Below are positions 11,481 through 23,858 of a stretch of DNA of 64,000 bases, one piece after another; position 1 is the first letter of the stretch, and each line of letters opens with the position of its first letter. The notes under the pieces were generated by a model. The model was not told where the DNA came from. It did no database searches and saw only the letters and a list, made by a program, of their open reading frames with translations. The position numbers and the translations under genes were made by a program. The stretch comes from Cryptomeria japonica (lineage: Eukaryota > Streptophyta > Pinopsida > Cupressales > Cupressaceae), in contig NC_081408.1 of assembly GCF_030272615.1 (NCBI RefSeq), forward strand, positions 608,292,173 through 608,356,172, written 5' to 3'.

Positions 11481-12573
11481 GGCTAAAAGCACAAAACTAT
11501 GTCATGTTTCAAGCTAACTTATCAGCACAAGTGAATTTAATTAATTCTAAATAAAAATTAATTTTAGTCAAACATATTGTCTATATAGATTCATTATAGC
11601 TAAGTTATATATGTACCACAACTTTTCCAATTGGAAGTGTCTACTAAATATATATTTTATACCACTTTGAGTCTAATTACCACAAAAAAAACAAAAAAAA
11701 ACTTGATGTTTCAACAACTCCTACTCTTATAAATAATATTTTTTTTGAAATGTAAAATTACCATTTTTAAAATCTATAAGTGAATTTTCCAAAATATATA
11801 TCTTTTACAAGTTTAATTAGTTTATTTTATTTTATATTTTATTTTTATTGAAAGTAGGTCATTATTTTTTTGAAATGTAAAAATACCATTTTTTAAATCT
11901 ATAAGTGAATTTTCCAAAATATATATCTTGTACAAGTTTAATTAGGTTTTTATATTTTATGTTTTAGTTTTATTGAAAGTAGGTCATCAACACTAAAATA
12001 TAAGGTTGATTATCTTGTCGAGGAAAAATACTAAAATTTATTTTACTTTTTTTGAAAAAATATGATGCAATGGAGAAAGGAATCTTTGTCAAGATGATAT
12101 AATTCTTTTCTAATTTGGATAAATAATTAAGAAAAAAGCTAGTGGGAATTGGAAAGAGTTATATTTCAGCACACGCAACTTTTCAAATTTATTAGAAAAT
12201 ATATATTTATGAAAAATAGTAAAAAATATATCCATGCAATAAAGTTTCAAGTTATCAATATACACAAAAAAATTGATGAAAAAAAAGTTAAATTTACTAA
12301 TTAAAGTGTGGTGGCTTGTGTAACTTCAATTTCAGCATTTTATCAACAACTAAATTATAGTGTTTACTTTATGAAAAACTACATTCAAATAATTTTTTAA
12401 AATTTTGTTAAAACTTGCAAAGATAAAATAGACAAAAGACTATAAATTTAATTAGTTTACATCATTTCAAAATTCAAAACATATATTTAAGTTTCTATTG
12501 ATTTACTTAAAAAATTAGAATCAGCATTGATCATTTCCTTTATAAAAGTATGACATAGCTTTGTACTTTTACC
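11481..12573. mobile_element. 1.1-kb non-autonomous inverted-repeat DNA element (MITE-like)
   Basis: The ends are inverted repeats of about 24 bp: GGCTAAAAGCACAAAACTAT continuing to GTCAT on the left, and on the right the complement of GGTAAAAGTACAAAGCTATG continuing to TCAT. The 5-bp TTGTA flanks it (11476-11480 and 12574-12578); a 6-bp reading TTGTAG is possible with a one-base shift. The empty site is present in the right LTR of the same Copia element, which proves insertion. It is very AT-rich, has no transposase frame, and contains an internal tandem duplication. I cannot assign the superfamily: a 5-6 bp duplication does not fit the usual hAT, PIF or Mutator values. Confidence 0.85.
11742..11987. 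repeat. Tandem duplication of about 123 bp inside the MITE-like element
   Basis: Two copies (about 11742-11862 and 11866-11987) share TTTTTTGAAATGTAAAA, CTATAAGTGAATTTTCC, TTGAAAGTAGGTCAT and the sequence between, with few mismatches. Confidence 0.8.
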
Positions 12574-12953
12574 TTGTAGTCTAGATTTCTATATAGTCAG
12601 CGAGGTTCCTTTTGTGATGAGCAGTGCGCTCTAGGTTGTTGGCCTTCCTGCAAGTGCAAGCTCCTCAATTGTAATACACATACTTAGTGCAGAAGTATTA
12701 TTCGACTATGGGTAGGCTTCCCACCGTGGTTTTTCCCTTTCGTGGGTTTTCCACATATAAATCTTGGTGTCATGTAGATGGTATTTATTTTGTGATTATT
12801 GTTTATGCTTAATTGGTTTAACTCCTATTCTAGTATTAATGTTTTGGGTTCTGATATTAAAGTTTTAATTGATCTAATGGTTTCAGTAATCTGTGACAAC
12901 TAATTCACCCCTCCCTCTTAGTTGTCTTCTAGTTATTTGAACTGTCTAACAAT

Positions 12954-12965
12954 TGGTATCATATC
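12954..12965 (+). other. Primer-binding site of Copia element 1
   Basis: TGGTATCATATC lies two bases after the LTR end CTAACA. It matches the first eight bases of the initiator-tRNA-Met site (TGGTATCAGAGC) and then diverges, which is consistent with age. Confidence 0.75.
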
Positions 12966-13009
12966 TTTGGTCCTCTTTGTAGAAAGCTTAACCGCTTGAG
13001 GAAGATCCT

Positions 13010-16000
13010 ATGGCGACTAACAATTCAAGTTCATCCAGATCATCTGGAGCTATCTTTCAGAGAGATATTCCTAGGCTTGAAGGAACAAATTACACAGTAT
13101 GGAAGATTCATATTGAGACTCATCTGAGATGTCTTGGCAAGGAAATTTTGAAGATAATACAGAATGGTGTCACACCTTATAATCCAACATTTGGAAATCC
13201 TCCTCTGACAAACCTGGATAAGGAGCTTGAGAATGATTGTAGAGGAAGATAAGTCCTCTTATGTGTACTTTCTGATTAGAAAATAATGGGATTAACTAAC
13301 AAATCATCTAGAAAGGCTATATGGGATAAGTTGGAGACTCTTAACGAAGGTGACCCTATAGTGAAAATTGCTAAACTTGATGGTTACCAGGTGAGATATG
13401 AAAACTTGAAGATGGAAGGAGATGAAAGGATTACTACATTCATGGAAAGGGTAAATGAGATTGTTATGGGCATTAAATGTTGTGGTAGAACTCTGAGCGA
13501 AGATAAAATTGTTTCTAAAGTCCTAAGAGCCCTACCACCACCTTAAAAAATGAAGTCTACTACTATTAATGTGTTGAGAAGAATGGCTAATACATCTGTC
13601 AACAGAGATACCTTGGTTGGGAAACTATCTTCTTTTGAGCTTTAAGAACTTGGACCTTCTTGATTTGTGAAGACTAAACTTTCTTTTCATGAATCTACAT
13701 CTACAATTGGTAAGAAAGATTTGAAAGCTTTATATGAAAAGGAATTGAAAGATATGAAGAGAGAATATGATGAGTTTGAGAAACTTGAAGCACTATTTGC
13801 TAGAATAGTACCCAAAGGACCGATACGAAGTAAGTATGAAAGAAAAGCACCTTATAAATATTTTGTATGTAATAAGATTGGTCATGTTGCATATAGATGT
13901 CCTGAAAGGAATTCAAGATTTGAAGAAAGAGTTAGAATATATTTTAAGCCTAACCCTGGATATCAGAACAAGTATAAGTATAGGAAAATAAAATACAAAT
14001 CAAGCTACATAGCAGATGAGGAAGGCATTACTCATTCTGATGATGAACCAAGAGAAGACACTACTAGTGGTTTTGGCAATGGGAAGGAATTGATGTTCCT
14101 GGCTATCAAGGAAGATGTTTTGGCACTAGAAGAGAATGCACCTAAAGAGAAGGCACTTGCTGCTAAAATTGAAGACAAGGATGAATGGATAATTGACAAT
14201 GGTTATTCACATCATATGACTGGAGATAAAGAGAAGTTTCTATCTTTCCCAGAATTTGATGGTGGTCTAGTTAGATTTGGAGATGACAAAGCATGTATGA
14301 TCAAAAGAAAAGGAAATATATCACTCGATGGTAAGAAAAATAATGACAATGTTTATTATGTTTAATGTTTAAGGCATGATCTTTTGAGTGTAGGACAATT
14401 TGTGGATAAGGGATTTCAATTATAGTTCAAGGATGGAAAATGCAAAATCATTAACAAATCTAGATTGGAGATTGCAATCGGTACACAAATAAAAGGTAAT
14501 ATATTTCATTTGAACTTTGGTGAGAAGACATGTTTGATTACACATATTGATGAGAGTTGGTTATGGCATATAAGGTTGTGTCATGTGAATTTTGATTGCA
14601 TTGTGAAGAACAGTTCAACTAATGCAGTTAGGGATATACCTAAGATTATGAAGCCCTATAATCTGGTATATCAATAATGTCAAATGGGAAAACATGTCAA
14701 AACTTCTTTTAGGAGTATACAAGATAAATCTAATCATGCTCTTGATCTTATTCATTTTGATTTGTGTGGCCATGCTAGAGTTAAAAGTTTTCAAGGTGAT
14801 AGATATTTTATGCTAATCATTGATGATTATTCTAGAATATTGCGGGTTACTTTTCTAAAAGAAAAATATGAGGCATTTGAAAAGTTTAAAATCTTTAAGG
14901 CTAAAGTGGAAACTAAGACAGGATTGAAGATTAAATTTTTGAGGTCAGATCATGGTGGAGAATTCACATCTGGTGAGTTTAATAACTTTTGTGAGAAGCA
15001 TGGTATAAGAAGACAATTTTCTGCTCCCCGGACACCTCAGCAGAATGGAGTTGTGGAAAGGAAGAACATAACTATCTTGAATGTTGATAGAACAATGATG
15101 ATGGAAACTAGTCTATCTCATATCTATTGGAGAGAAGCAGTGAGCACAGTGGTTTATAAATTCAACATAGTAGATATCAAAGGATAAACCGGTAAGATGC
15201 CTTATGAATAATGGTTTGGCAATACACCTATAGCTAAAGTATTTCAGAATATTTGGTAGTAAATGTTATATCAAGAGAGATGATATCATTGGAAAATTTG
15301 ATCCTAGATGTGATGAAGGCATATTTCTTGGTTATTCTAATGAAAGCAAGGCATATAGATGTTATAACAAGAGATTGCAGATATTTGTGGAAAGCGCTAA
15401 TGTCAAAGTGGATGAGTTGAATAGAGGGCAAATCAGAGTTTATGAGAAGGAACTAGCAGTGGAAATGACTATATCTAAACAAGTAGCACCCTTACCAAGA
15501 CAAAGTGGCAAACTAGTTACTCCGGCAGTATCAGAGAATTCTACAGTAACTGAAGAACAGGGAAAGGGAATAGAGAGTCAGAGGACTCCTAGGTATGTGA
15601 GATTGAAACATTCAGAAGATTAGATCATTGGGGATAAGAACAATGGAGTGATGACAAGAAGAAGACTGGAAACTAATGAGGTATGTTTAATTTCACAAGT
15701 TGAACCAGTATCAGTAATTTAGGCATGTATAGATGAATATTGGTTGAAATCTATGGAAGAAGAATTAGATCAGATTGAGAAAAATAATACATGGACTTTG
15801 GTTCACTGGCATAAAAATAAGAATATTATTGGAACTAAATGGGTTTTTTAGGAATAAATTGAATGGGAATGGTCAAGTTATAATAAATTAGGCTAGAATG
15901 GTTTTTAAAGGATATTCTCAGAAAGAAGGAATTGATTATGGAGAGAATTTTGCACCTGTAGCTAGGATTGAAGTTGTAAGATTATTTCTTGCCTATGTTG

Positions 16001-17240
16001 CTCATAAGAACTACAAGGTTTATCAAATGGATGTTAAGTGTGCATTTTTGAATGGGGATCTTGATGAGGAAGTTTATATTGAGCAACCTGATGGTTTTCA
16101 CTATCAGGTGATACAAACGTGGTTTGCAGGTTAAAGAAAGCTTTATATGGATTGAAACAAGCACCTAGAGCTTGGTATGAAAGGTTGGATAAATATCTTT
16201 TGAAGCTTGGTTTTACTAAAAGGTAATGCTGATAGTAATTTATATTATAAGATCACTGATGATGATATACTGATTATTGAAGTATTTGTTGATGACATTA
16301 TTTTTGGAGGTGAAGATATGTTATGTATGGAATTTTCTAAGAATATGGAGAAAGAATTTGAAATGTCTATGATTGGGGAACTTAAATTTTTCTTAGGTTT
16401 ATAGATTACTCAGACTGATAAAGGTTTTTTCATCTATCAAACTAAGTATGCTAAGGAATTGTTGAAGAAATTTGGTATGGGAGATTCTAAACCGGTAAGT
16501 ACTCCTATGGTTACATGTAAGAAATTGACAAGGAAGGATGCTTCTACACCGGTAAATCCTACAAGATGCAAATCTATGGTTGGAGGTCTGCCTTATTTGA
16601 CTCAGACTAGGCCTGATATTATGAATGTTGTTTGTATTGTATCAAGATTTTAGAGTGATCCTAGAGAAAATCATGAGAGTGCGGTGAAAAGGATTTTTAG
16701 ATACTTGCAAGGTACATCAGAATATGGTTTGTGGTAGCCTAAGGATGATAACTTTACTTTATGTGCATATACAGATGTTGATTGGGATGGAGATGTTGAT
16801 GACCAAAAAAGTACTTCTAGTGGAGCTTTCTTTCTTGGTTCAAAGAAGTTGATTTCATGGATCAGCAAGAAATAGTCATGTACTTCTTTATCTACTATTA
16901 AGCTGAGTATGTTTCTTCTGCTACTAATTGTACACAATTTTTATGGATGAAGCAAATGTTGGAGGATATAAAGGTGGATTTTAATGGACCGGTAGTTACT
17001 CACTGTGATAACTCTACTACTATTGATATATCAAAGAATCTAGTATTTCATTCTAAGACAAAGCACATATCTATCAAGTATAGATTTTTGAAGGAAAAGG
17101 TGGAAGCAAATGAAGTTAGACTGATTTATGTGAACACTAAAAAGATGATTATAGATATTTTCACTAAAACTTTACCTAAAAATTTATTTGAGCACTTGAG
17201 AGATAGACTGGGAGTTTCTACCCCTTCAATAGAGACTTGA
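13010..17240 (+). pseudogene. Copia gag-pol polyprotein (multiply broken)
   Basis: The frame starts at the ATG of MATNNSSSSRSSG, 58 bp after the LTR, and ends in RNase H. Recognisable in order: gag capsid (13010-13546, with WKIHIETHL and IWDKLETLNEGD); a zinc knuckle at about 13858-13905, whose first Cys is Tyr (YFVCNKIGHVAYRC); protease at about 14185-14226, with WIIDNGYSHHM where DSG is usual; gag-pre-integrase (about 14540-14620, HIRLCHVNFD); integrase core (14730-15060, DDYSR, RSDHGGEF, PQQNGVVERKN); RT (15895-16404, with [21 protein letters not shown] and FVDDIIFGG); RNase H (about 16600-17240, HCDNSTTIDISKN). Stops at 13250, 13544, 14363, 14675, 15185 and elsewhere, plus frameshifts, make it non-functional. 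Confidence 0.92.
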
Positions 17241-17614
17241 TTGATGTGGTTTGGCATCAGTATGGTATGCATTATTAGAGATACTTTTCATTATGACATT
17301 GATGTGGGGGTGCTATTCCTTAGGGGGAGTAGTCATCTTTGTAACTCAATAGTTTTTGCTTTGATATTTCTGTCAGATTTATGGAATTGATGTCAAAGGG
17401 GGAGAGATATTGATGTGAAAAAGAAAAAGAAAGGGGAGATATATATGTATAATTTATAGCTTTATAGAGATATTATTCATAGGGGGAGTTTGGTCTTTAT
17501 TTCACAACTGTATGTGGGAGATTGTTGGTTGTCTTCCATTGGGGAGACTTGTTTGGCATTTCTTGGTACTTAGATGTTTTCCACATCCAGTGTTTCCATC
17601 AATGCCAAAGGGGG
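17241..17614 (+). other. 3' untranslated region and polypurine tract of Copia element 1
   Basis: Three purine-rich words (TAGGGGGAGTAG, AAAGGGGGAGAG, ATAGGGGGAGTT) precede the real tract AAAGGGGG at 17607-17614, which abuts the LTR. Repeated purine tracts of this type are common just before Copia 3' LTRs. Confidence 0.7.
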
Positions 17615-18816
17615 TGATTGTCAGCCATTTGGAGGAATTTATTATGTGTTGTATTGATGTTTTGTCATTGATGCCAACCCTAGATGTTTGGATGCTCTAT
17701 CAACACCCTTATGGTCCCGGTAGGTTGAGTGGTTTTTGGTTGGTTTGGATCTAGCAAGATCTGGTAAGCTCTGGTATGATTTACTAATGGAATTGGCTTG
17801 TTCATGATACTCATGTTCTTATTCAATAAGCTAGTTTTGGTCTGGTGATCAGATGCTATCCTTTTTGCTTAGAAGTCTTGCTTCTAGTTCCGACAAGGGT
17901 TTCACTAGCAGAGCTTTTGATGAAGATCTTTGATGAATTGCATAAGTGGTGTTGGTGCAGCTTCTGGTGGAGTTTCAAGATGCTAACGATGATCATTTTC
18001 GAGACTTGGTGGATGGAGATCATTGCTTTAGCTTATGGACCTGTATTGGGTCTCTGTTGATCTAGTTTATGGACCATCTTTAATGAAACTTATGGATTGC
18101 AACTCTCAATGTGTTTTGGGGATGTCTTATATGTTGGATATTATTTGTTTGATCTAAGGCCAATGTGGGTTGTAATTATGTAATTGGTTTATTGTCTAGT
18201 GGCCAACCTGATTGTTTATGGTCCAGGGTTTGTATATATAATGTAAGATCTCATTGTAGATCATCATGTTAATGGTCATAGGAATGGGAAATAGATATGT
18301 AATGTGCGAATAATGTAATATCATTTAGGCAGAATATTTGGTTGATCATTGGAGATCTAATTGGGTTTATGTAAGAGGATTTAGTTCTCTGGTATTGAGC
18401 CTAAGCAAAACTATACCTAGGCATAGGAGATGCTATCTTTGCAGTTCATTCATTCTTCAAGATTGTAGTCTGGATTTCTATGTAGTTAGTGAGGCTCCTT
18501 TTGTGATGAGTAGGGCACTCTAGGCTATTGGCCTTCTTGCAAGTGCAGGACCCTCAATTTTAATACACATACTTACTGTAGAAGTATTATCTGACTATGG
18601 GTAGGCTTTCCACCGTGGTTTTTCCCTTTACTAGGTTTTCCACGTATAAACCTTGGTGTCATGTGGATGGTATTTATTTTGTGATTGTTGTTTATGCTTA
18701 ATTGGTTTAACTGTTACTTTGGTATTAAAGTTTTAAATGATAATGGTTCCAGTAATCTTTGATAACTGATTCACCCCCACTCTTAGTTGTCTTCCAATTA
18801 TTTGAACTATCTAACA
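17615..18816 (+). repeat. 3' LTR of Copia element 1
   Basis: This 1202-bp copy starts TGATTGTCAGCC and ends TATCTAACA. It lacks the 1.1-kb DNA element present in the left LTR and so supplies the empty site for it. Confidence 0.92.
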
Positions 18817-18821
18817 AGGGT

Positions 18822-19485
18822 GGTGTGGAGGAGAGAGCTTGGGGTGGGACAGGGATAAGCAGGAGCACCAATAGTAGGGGAGGCAAGCAAGGGAGGGAAT
18901 AGTGGGGCAGAGGAGGTGGTTCCTATGGACATTCTGAAGGCACAGGTATAGGGTGTAGGGTTAGAGGCTATGGAAGGAATGTCATAGGTTTATTTTGATA
19001 GACTCAGGTAGCAAACATACATCATTCAGGTGAGTCTACACTCGCTCGATGATAAACTACAGGTAGAGAGATGGGAGGTAGAGGTGGAGTGGTTATGGTG
19101 GGAGGTATCAAACCTAACAAAAAGCCTCCATACAACAAGGATAGAGGTAGATGATCTAAGGGGAGATAGGGAGGAGTTTGAGTGGATGCTAGATGAGGCA
19201 CAGTCAGGGACCACTATTGGCGCTTTATAGGATTCTCTCCATCGAAAGGATGATGAGTTAGAGGAGTGGCGTGGCCAAGTACGGAGAGCAGAGGTAGATG
19301 CTACATGCCTATGCGGGGAGAGGTATACAACACGTATTATGAGAGTGTGCGATCTCACCAGACATACAAACAACAACCCACACAGAGAGAACAGACAGGT
19401 TGATCGGTGGGTTTTAGGCCACCTAGACCAAGGGGAGCAGGAGGATCTGAGGGAGGAGGCACTGAGGAGGGGTATGGGGAGATAA
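18822..19485 (+). pseudogene. Plant-mobile-domain-like frame, 3' part (coiled coil)
   Basis: After the Copia element the interrupted plus-strand frame resumes. At 19030-19227 it reads LQVERWEVEVEWLWWEVSN and continues as a charged heptad-like stretch with many Leu, Glu and Arg (NLTKSLHTTRIEVDDLRG). A stop follows, then more charged sequence ends at a TAA at 19483-19485. A coiled-coil C-terminus after a PMD is plausible for transposon-linked PMD proteins. It is assigned as the continuation because the Copia target-site duplication joins the two halves; no domain in this half was recognised by itself. Confidence 0.45.
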
Positions 19486-20510
19486 GTGTAGAGAGCTAGC
19501 TCCATTTTGTCTTATGTGTTATATTTTGCCCCTTCAGGTGATCATTGTATTATGACAGACATATTCATTTTTAATTTTTAGAGCTTTTATATAAATGATT
19601 TTTGGTGGTCATGATACATATATCTTATTATGATGGACTTTATTTATTATTTTAGGATGTGATGCATGGATGATGATTATGGATGTATTGTGCTGACCTA
19701 TTTGTGATGCAAGATGGATGTTTTATTGACAGGTTCATGGATGTAGGATGGGTGTATGTGCATGTATGTATGATATGTTGTGGATGGAGGAAGAATGATT
19801 ATGTTGGTGCACATGTTTTTGAGATGTTTTGATGTGTATATATGTTGTATATAAGGATGTTTAATGTATACTGGATATGATGATGTAATAATAAATGTGG
19901 ATGCAAATGATAAATGCAAAAATGAAGAATGAATGATAAATGTAATGCCACCTATATAGATAGTGCAATGTAAATGATTAATGGTATGCAAAATAATGCG
20001 ATCTAAATGAATGATGAAATGTAAATGCAAGATGGATGACAAATGTAATCTAAGTGAATGATTGTAATATCAATGGATAATGCAACCTAAGTGAATAGAT
20101 AATGCAATCGAAATGAAATGAATGATGCCACCTAAGTGCATAGTGAAATGAATGGATAATGTAGCCTAAATGAATAGATAGTGTAATCTAAATGAAATAA
20201 TGAAATGAGTGATGCCACCTAAGTGCATAATAAAATGAATGGATAATGTAACCTAAATGAATAGATAATTCAATCTAAATGAAATAATGAAATGAATGAT
20301 GCCACCTAAGTGGATAATGAAATGAATGGATAATGTAGTGTACATTAGTATTGGAAAATTTTATTGTGAATATGCGCGTAATAATACAATGATCTTGGAT
20401 TAAAAATCAAAGAATAGGAGGGAAAATTGAAGAATCCATGAGATTATTAGATGGGAAGAATAAGGAATGAATGAAATGATGGGGAGAGTTGTGCACAAAA
20501 GATGTGGAGA
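19486..20510. repeat. Low-complexity spacer with 87-bp tandem repeat
   Basis: From about 19866 the DNA is an ATG/AAT-rich tract built on words such as AAATGAATGAT. A clear tandem array with an 87-bp period begins at GATGCCACCTAAGTG (20124, 20211 and 20298; the third copy is partial, ending near 20340). The word TATTTTGCCCCTTCAGG (about 19529-19545) resembles, on the minus strand, a second polypurine tract. No coding signal was seen. Confidence 0.7.
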
Positions 20511-21564
20511 CCCAACCTAGTTTAATATTTCCCTAGGCAACACGCACCACTGATTATAAGAATCAGGATGCCCTGAGAAACTCAAGGCGTGGACTAACTC
20601 ACAGTCAAGTGGGAATTCCTTACACACAGCTTTGTAAGTGTTGAAGAACACTAGTACAAAGTTGTGGGTATGTGGAAGGAAACCCTCAAACACATTGATA
20701 TCTCTTGTACACAAGAAGGTAAGTGTTGATAAACACTAGTACCAAGTTGTCGGTTCATAGAAGAGAGATCCAAAACACGCAATGCCATGAAAATGTGCCC
20801 CAATATGCATCTATTGTAAACATACTTTGATATGAAAGATCCAGGCAGTTTTAGATAGATGTAGTCATAGGAAAAAAAGATGCGAGTCAAAATGAAAATC
20901 GAAGAAGTCAAAAAGTCACCCATGTATGACCAACTGATGTCTCTTGCCAAGAGTAGGATTAGGATGAAGGATTAAACTGCTAGGCAAGGCAAGGATTCAT
21001 CCCTAGGGAAAAGGATAGGGTGGGTGGATTTGGACAAGGCAATTGACCAGATGACCTTAAAGACTAACTTACGCACTGAGGATTGACCTCAAGACTTGAT
21101 GAATCTCACATAGAGGAACAATCTCAGGAAATGCGAGACAAAAGCTGAGTTTGATGGGACAATCTTTATTCAGGATTTAGACAAAGAATCATCATCATAT
21201 GAGTGATTATTCTAGGAGTGGAGGAACGTCGTGGAGGGTGAATTGGATAGTGAGGATGATGGATATGAGGTGATGGAGTTCTAACCTAATATATGATGGA
21301 TCTAGATTATTTACCTTAGCACCTACATGTAGGTTTTCACCAAGGCACTTGCCCATAGCACCACAAAGTGGTTTTCACTAATGGATGAATTGATTTTTTC
21401 TTTACTCTCTATTTTTTAATTTATTTTTTGAGTCACAAGGCACCTATTTACCAAGTTTTCACCAGAGTGACGATATTTTTTTAGGATCTTTTTTTCTTTT
21501 TTTTTGTTATTTTCTTGATTTTTTGACTTTTTTGATTTTTTGATAATTGATGACCTTCTAAGGA
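20511..21564 (-). other. Spacer between Tat-type pol and antisense frame
   Basis: There is no conserved domain. A diverged direct repeat occurs around 20635-20760 (GTAAGTGTTGAAGAACACTAGTAC versus GTAAGTGTTGATAAACACTAGTAC at 20720). T-runs near 21480-21545 suggest untranslated sequence after the pol stop. Confidence 0.5.
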
Positions 21565-23858
21565 CTAGGCATAGAATCTATTTAGGTGCATGATGTTCAT
21601 TAGATCATCCAAAGGATCTCCTTCAGGATTATCCAACTGATATGGCCTTGATCCATACTTTATTGTGATCACATATGGTCAAAGCCAATTAGGCTCAAAC
21701 TCGCCTTTCTTTTCTCTTTCTTAAAGGTTTCTCTAATTTTCCATGAGGATGAGATCACCAATTTCAAATTCTCAGGTTCAGACCATCTTCTGGTAACTCA
21801 AGCATAGGTGATTCTGATATGCCCCAAGATGCTTTAAGGCCTTGAGGTGCCTTTCATCTAGTAGTTCTAGCCCTTGTAGTCTGGAAACTCTGTATTCCTT
21901 GTCTAGAAGTATATTCTGCAACGACACCCTTAGATAGGGGATCTTGATCTCAAGAGCGACGATGGCTTCAGAGCCAAAGACAAGGGAATATGGGGTAGCA
22001 CCTGTGGGTGTGCAGATAGAGGTGTGGTAGGCCTACATAGTAGGGTGGAGTTTGAGGTACCAATCACAGCCAGCTTCATTAATTGTCTTTTTGAGGATTT
22101 TGATTAAGACTTTGTTAGAAGCCTCAGCTTGACCATTATCTTGTGGGTAATATAGGGTGGAGAAGCAATTTTGGATGTCAAATTTTTGACAGAGCTCTTT
22201 AACATCCTAATTTTTTAATGGTCTTCCATTATCTATGATGATGAATTTGGAGATTCTATATCAGAAGATTAGATAGTTCAAGATGAATTTGGAGATTTGT
22301 TTTCTAGTGGTGAAGGTAAGGGGAATAGCCTCCACCCACTTGGTGAAGTATACAGTAGTGATGATAATGAATTTGTGGCCATTGGAGGATATAGGGTGGA
22401 TTTTCCCAATGTGATCAAGCCCCCACTATGAGAAGGGCTAGAGTGTAATAAATGACTGCAATTCCTGTGATGGCACATGGATCTTATCACCATGTTTCTG
22501 GAAAGGGATATATTTCTTCATATAATTGTATGCATCTACCTCCATTGTAGGCTAGTAGTATCCCATTCACAAAAATGTTTTAGCCAAAGTGAGTCCACTT
22601 GAGTATTCCCCACAGATATTTTCATGCACTTCATGTAGTGTCCATTTAGCCTCTTGTTTATCTAAACACCTTAGGAGGGATCCATCGAAATGCCTTCTGA
22701 ACAAGGTGTCTCCAAGGATAGTGTAATGAGCACATCGACGAATGAAGGTTTGTTGTTGGGTTTCGGTAAGGTGTGGGGAAATGGTGTTGTTTGTTAAGTA
22801 AGCGAAAGTCTCTTGATACCAGGGAGATTCAGGACCAATGAGTATGCACACCATTTCATATTCTAGTAAATCATATGCTGGTATGAATAATTGCTCGACG
22901 AAGAACTCACACTTTTGACTATGTGTCAACATCTGAAGGAGGGAGCCAATGGTGGCCATTCCATCTGCAGCTCTGTTATTTGTTCATGAAATTTGATCTA
23001 ACTTGATTGTTGTGTAATGCTACTTAGGATCTTCAACTATACTACAATAGGGAAGAAGCTTGTCATCTTTTGTTTGTTATTTGTCATTGACTTGTTCAAT
23101 GATAGGTTAGGAATCACCATAAATATGTAATTCCAATATCTTCAATTGGATAGCCAAGCAGAGTCCAGTAATCAGTGCCTCATATTTTGTGATGTTGTTG
23201 GTACATGGAAAAGCTATCTTGTATGATTTTGGGATGTGATCTCCTTGACGTGTGATCAATAGTTTTCCTGCCCCTGATCCATTTTTGGTACAAGAACCAT
23301 CAAAGTACAATTGCCATGTGGAGGATGTGGTGATGATCATTATGAATTAGTTTGGCAATTTTGTAAGGATTGGATGGTCACCTGGAAGTGGAGCATCAGC
23401 TAGTTGGTCTACGATTACCTACCCCTTGATTGCATTTTTGTCCACATATTCAATGTCAAGCTTTCTTAACAACATGACTCATTTAGCAGTCTTGCCAGTG
23501 AGGGTAGCTTTGGACAAGAAATATTTGAGAGGGTCAATCTTAGCAATCAGTTTTGTTTTATTGTTAAGCATGTAGTGCCAAAGTTTTTGTGTACTAAAGA
23601 CAAGTGCTAAGCATGGTCTCTCAATTGGTGTATAATTGAGATCATACCCCATGAGTATTTGACTAATTTAGTATATGGCATGCTCCTTTCCCTGATCATA
23701 TGTTTGTACCAATAATGCCCCCAATGCCACTATAGTGACAAAGATGTACAAAAGAAGAGGATTTCCAAGAGTGGGAGGCATAAGAACTAGAGGGGATGTC
23801 GGATATTCTTTTAATTTTTAAAAAGCCTTTTGACACAAGCAGTCCGATTTGAATTTTG
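21565..23858 (-). pseudogene. Tat-type Gypsy pol, C-terminal part: RNase H, second RNase H, integrase (broken)
   Basis: Read right to left: the end of the classical RNase H (about 23800-23360, with PLLLYIFVTIVALGALLVQ and YTPIERPCLALVF); then a second RNase H (23340-23107, WQLYFDGSCTKNGSGAGKLL, NNITKYEALITGL), which is the dual RNase H layout known for Tat/Ogre-lineage Gypsy elements; then the integrase zinc domain (about 22740-22600, HEVHENICG) and core (about 22480-22100, with IIIDNGRPL and NGQAEASNK). The C-terminus ends in LNRFYA, with a stop at 21565-21567. Several stops and frameshifts are present. The upstream RT lies beyond the inserted element, at 32691-33500. Confidence 0.85.

Larger units (their letters stand above)
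10645..12951 (+). repeat. 5' LTR of Copia element 1 (with nested insertion)
   Basis: It aligns end to end with 17615-18816 except for the 1098 bp from 11481 to 12578. The first bases are TAGAGTTATTGGCC, where the right copy has TGATTGTCAGCC, so the terminal TG appears mutated. It ends CTGTCTAACA. Near the end is the conserved CACCCCTCCCTCTTAGT segment, the complement of the G-run seen at the left edge of the minus-strand Copia LTRs. Confidence 0.9.
10645..18816 (+). mobile_element. Copia LTR retrotransposon 1 (complete, decayed)
   Basis: Terminal repeats 10645-12951 and 17615-18816 flank a Copia-order gag-protease-integrase-RT-RNase H region. The 5-bp duplication AGGGT occurs at 10640-10644 and 18817-18821. 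An initiator-tRNA-Met-like primer site follows the left LTR, and a polypurine tract AAAGGGGG (17607-17614) precedes the right LTR. The left LTR is longer only because it contains a 1093-bp DNA element plus its 5-bp duplication; without them it is 1209 bp, against 1202 bp on the right. The many stops in gag-pol show that it is dead. It interrupts a PMD-like frame. Confidence 0.92.

Noticed and set aside
19026-19505. Minus-strand 159-residue frame
   Set aside because: It is antisense to the charged coiled-coil segment of the PMD-linked frame; it is Ser/Arg-rich without domains.
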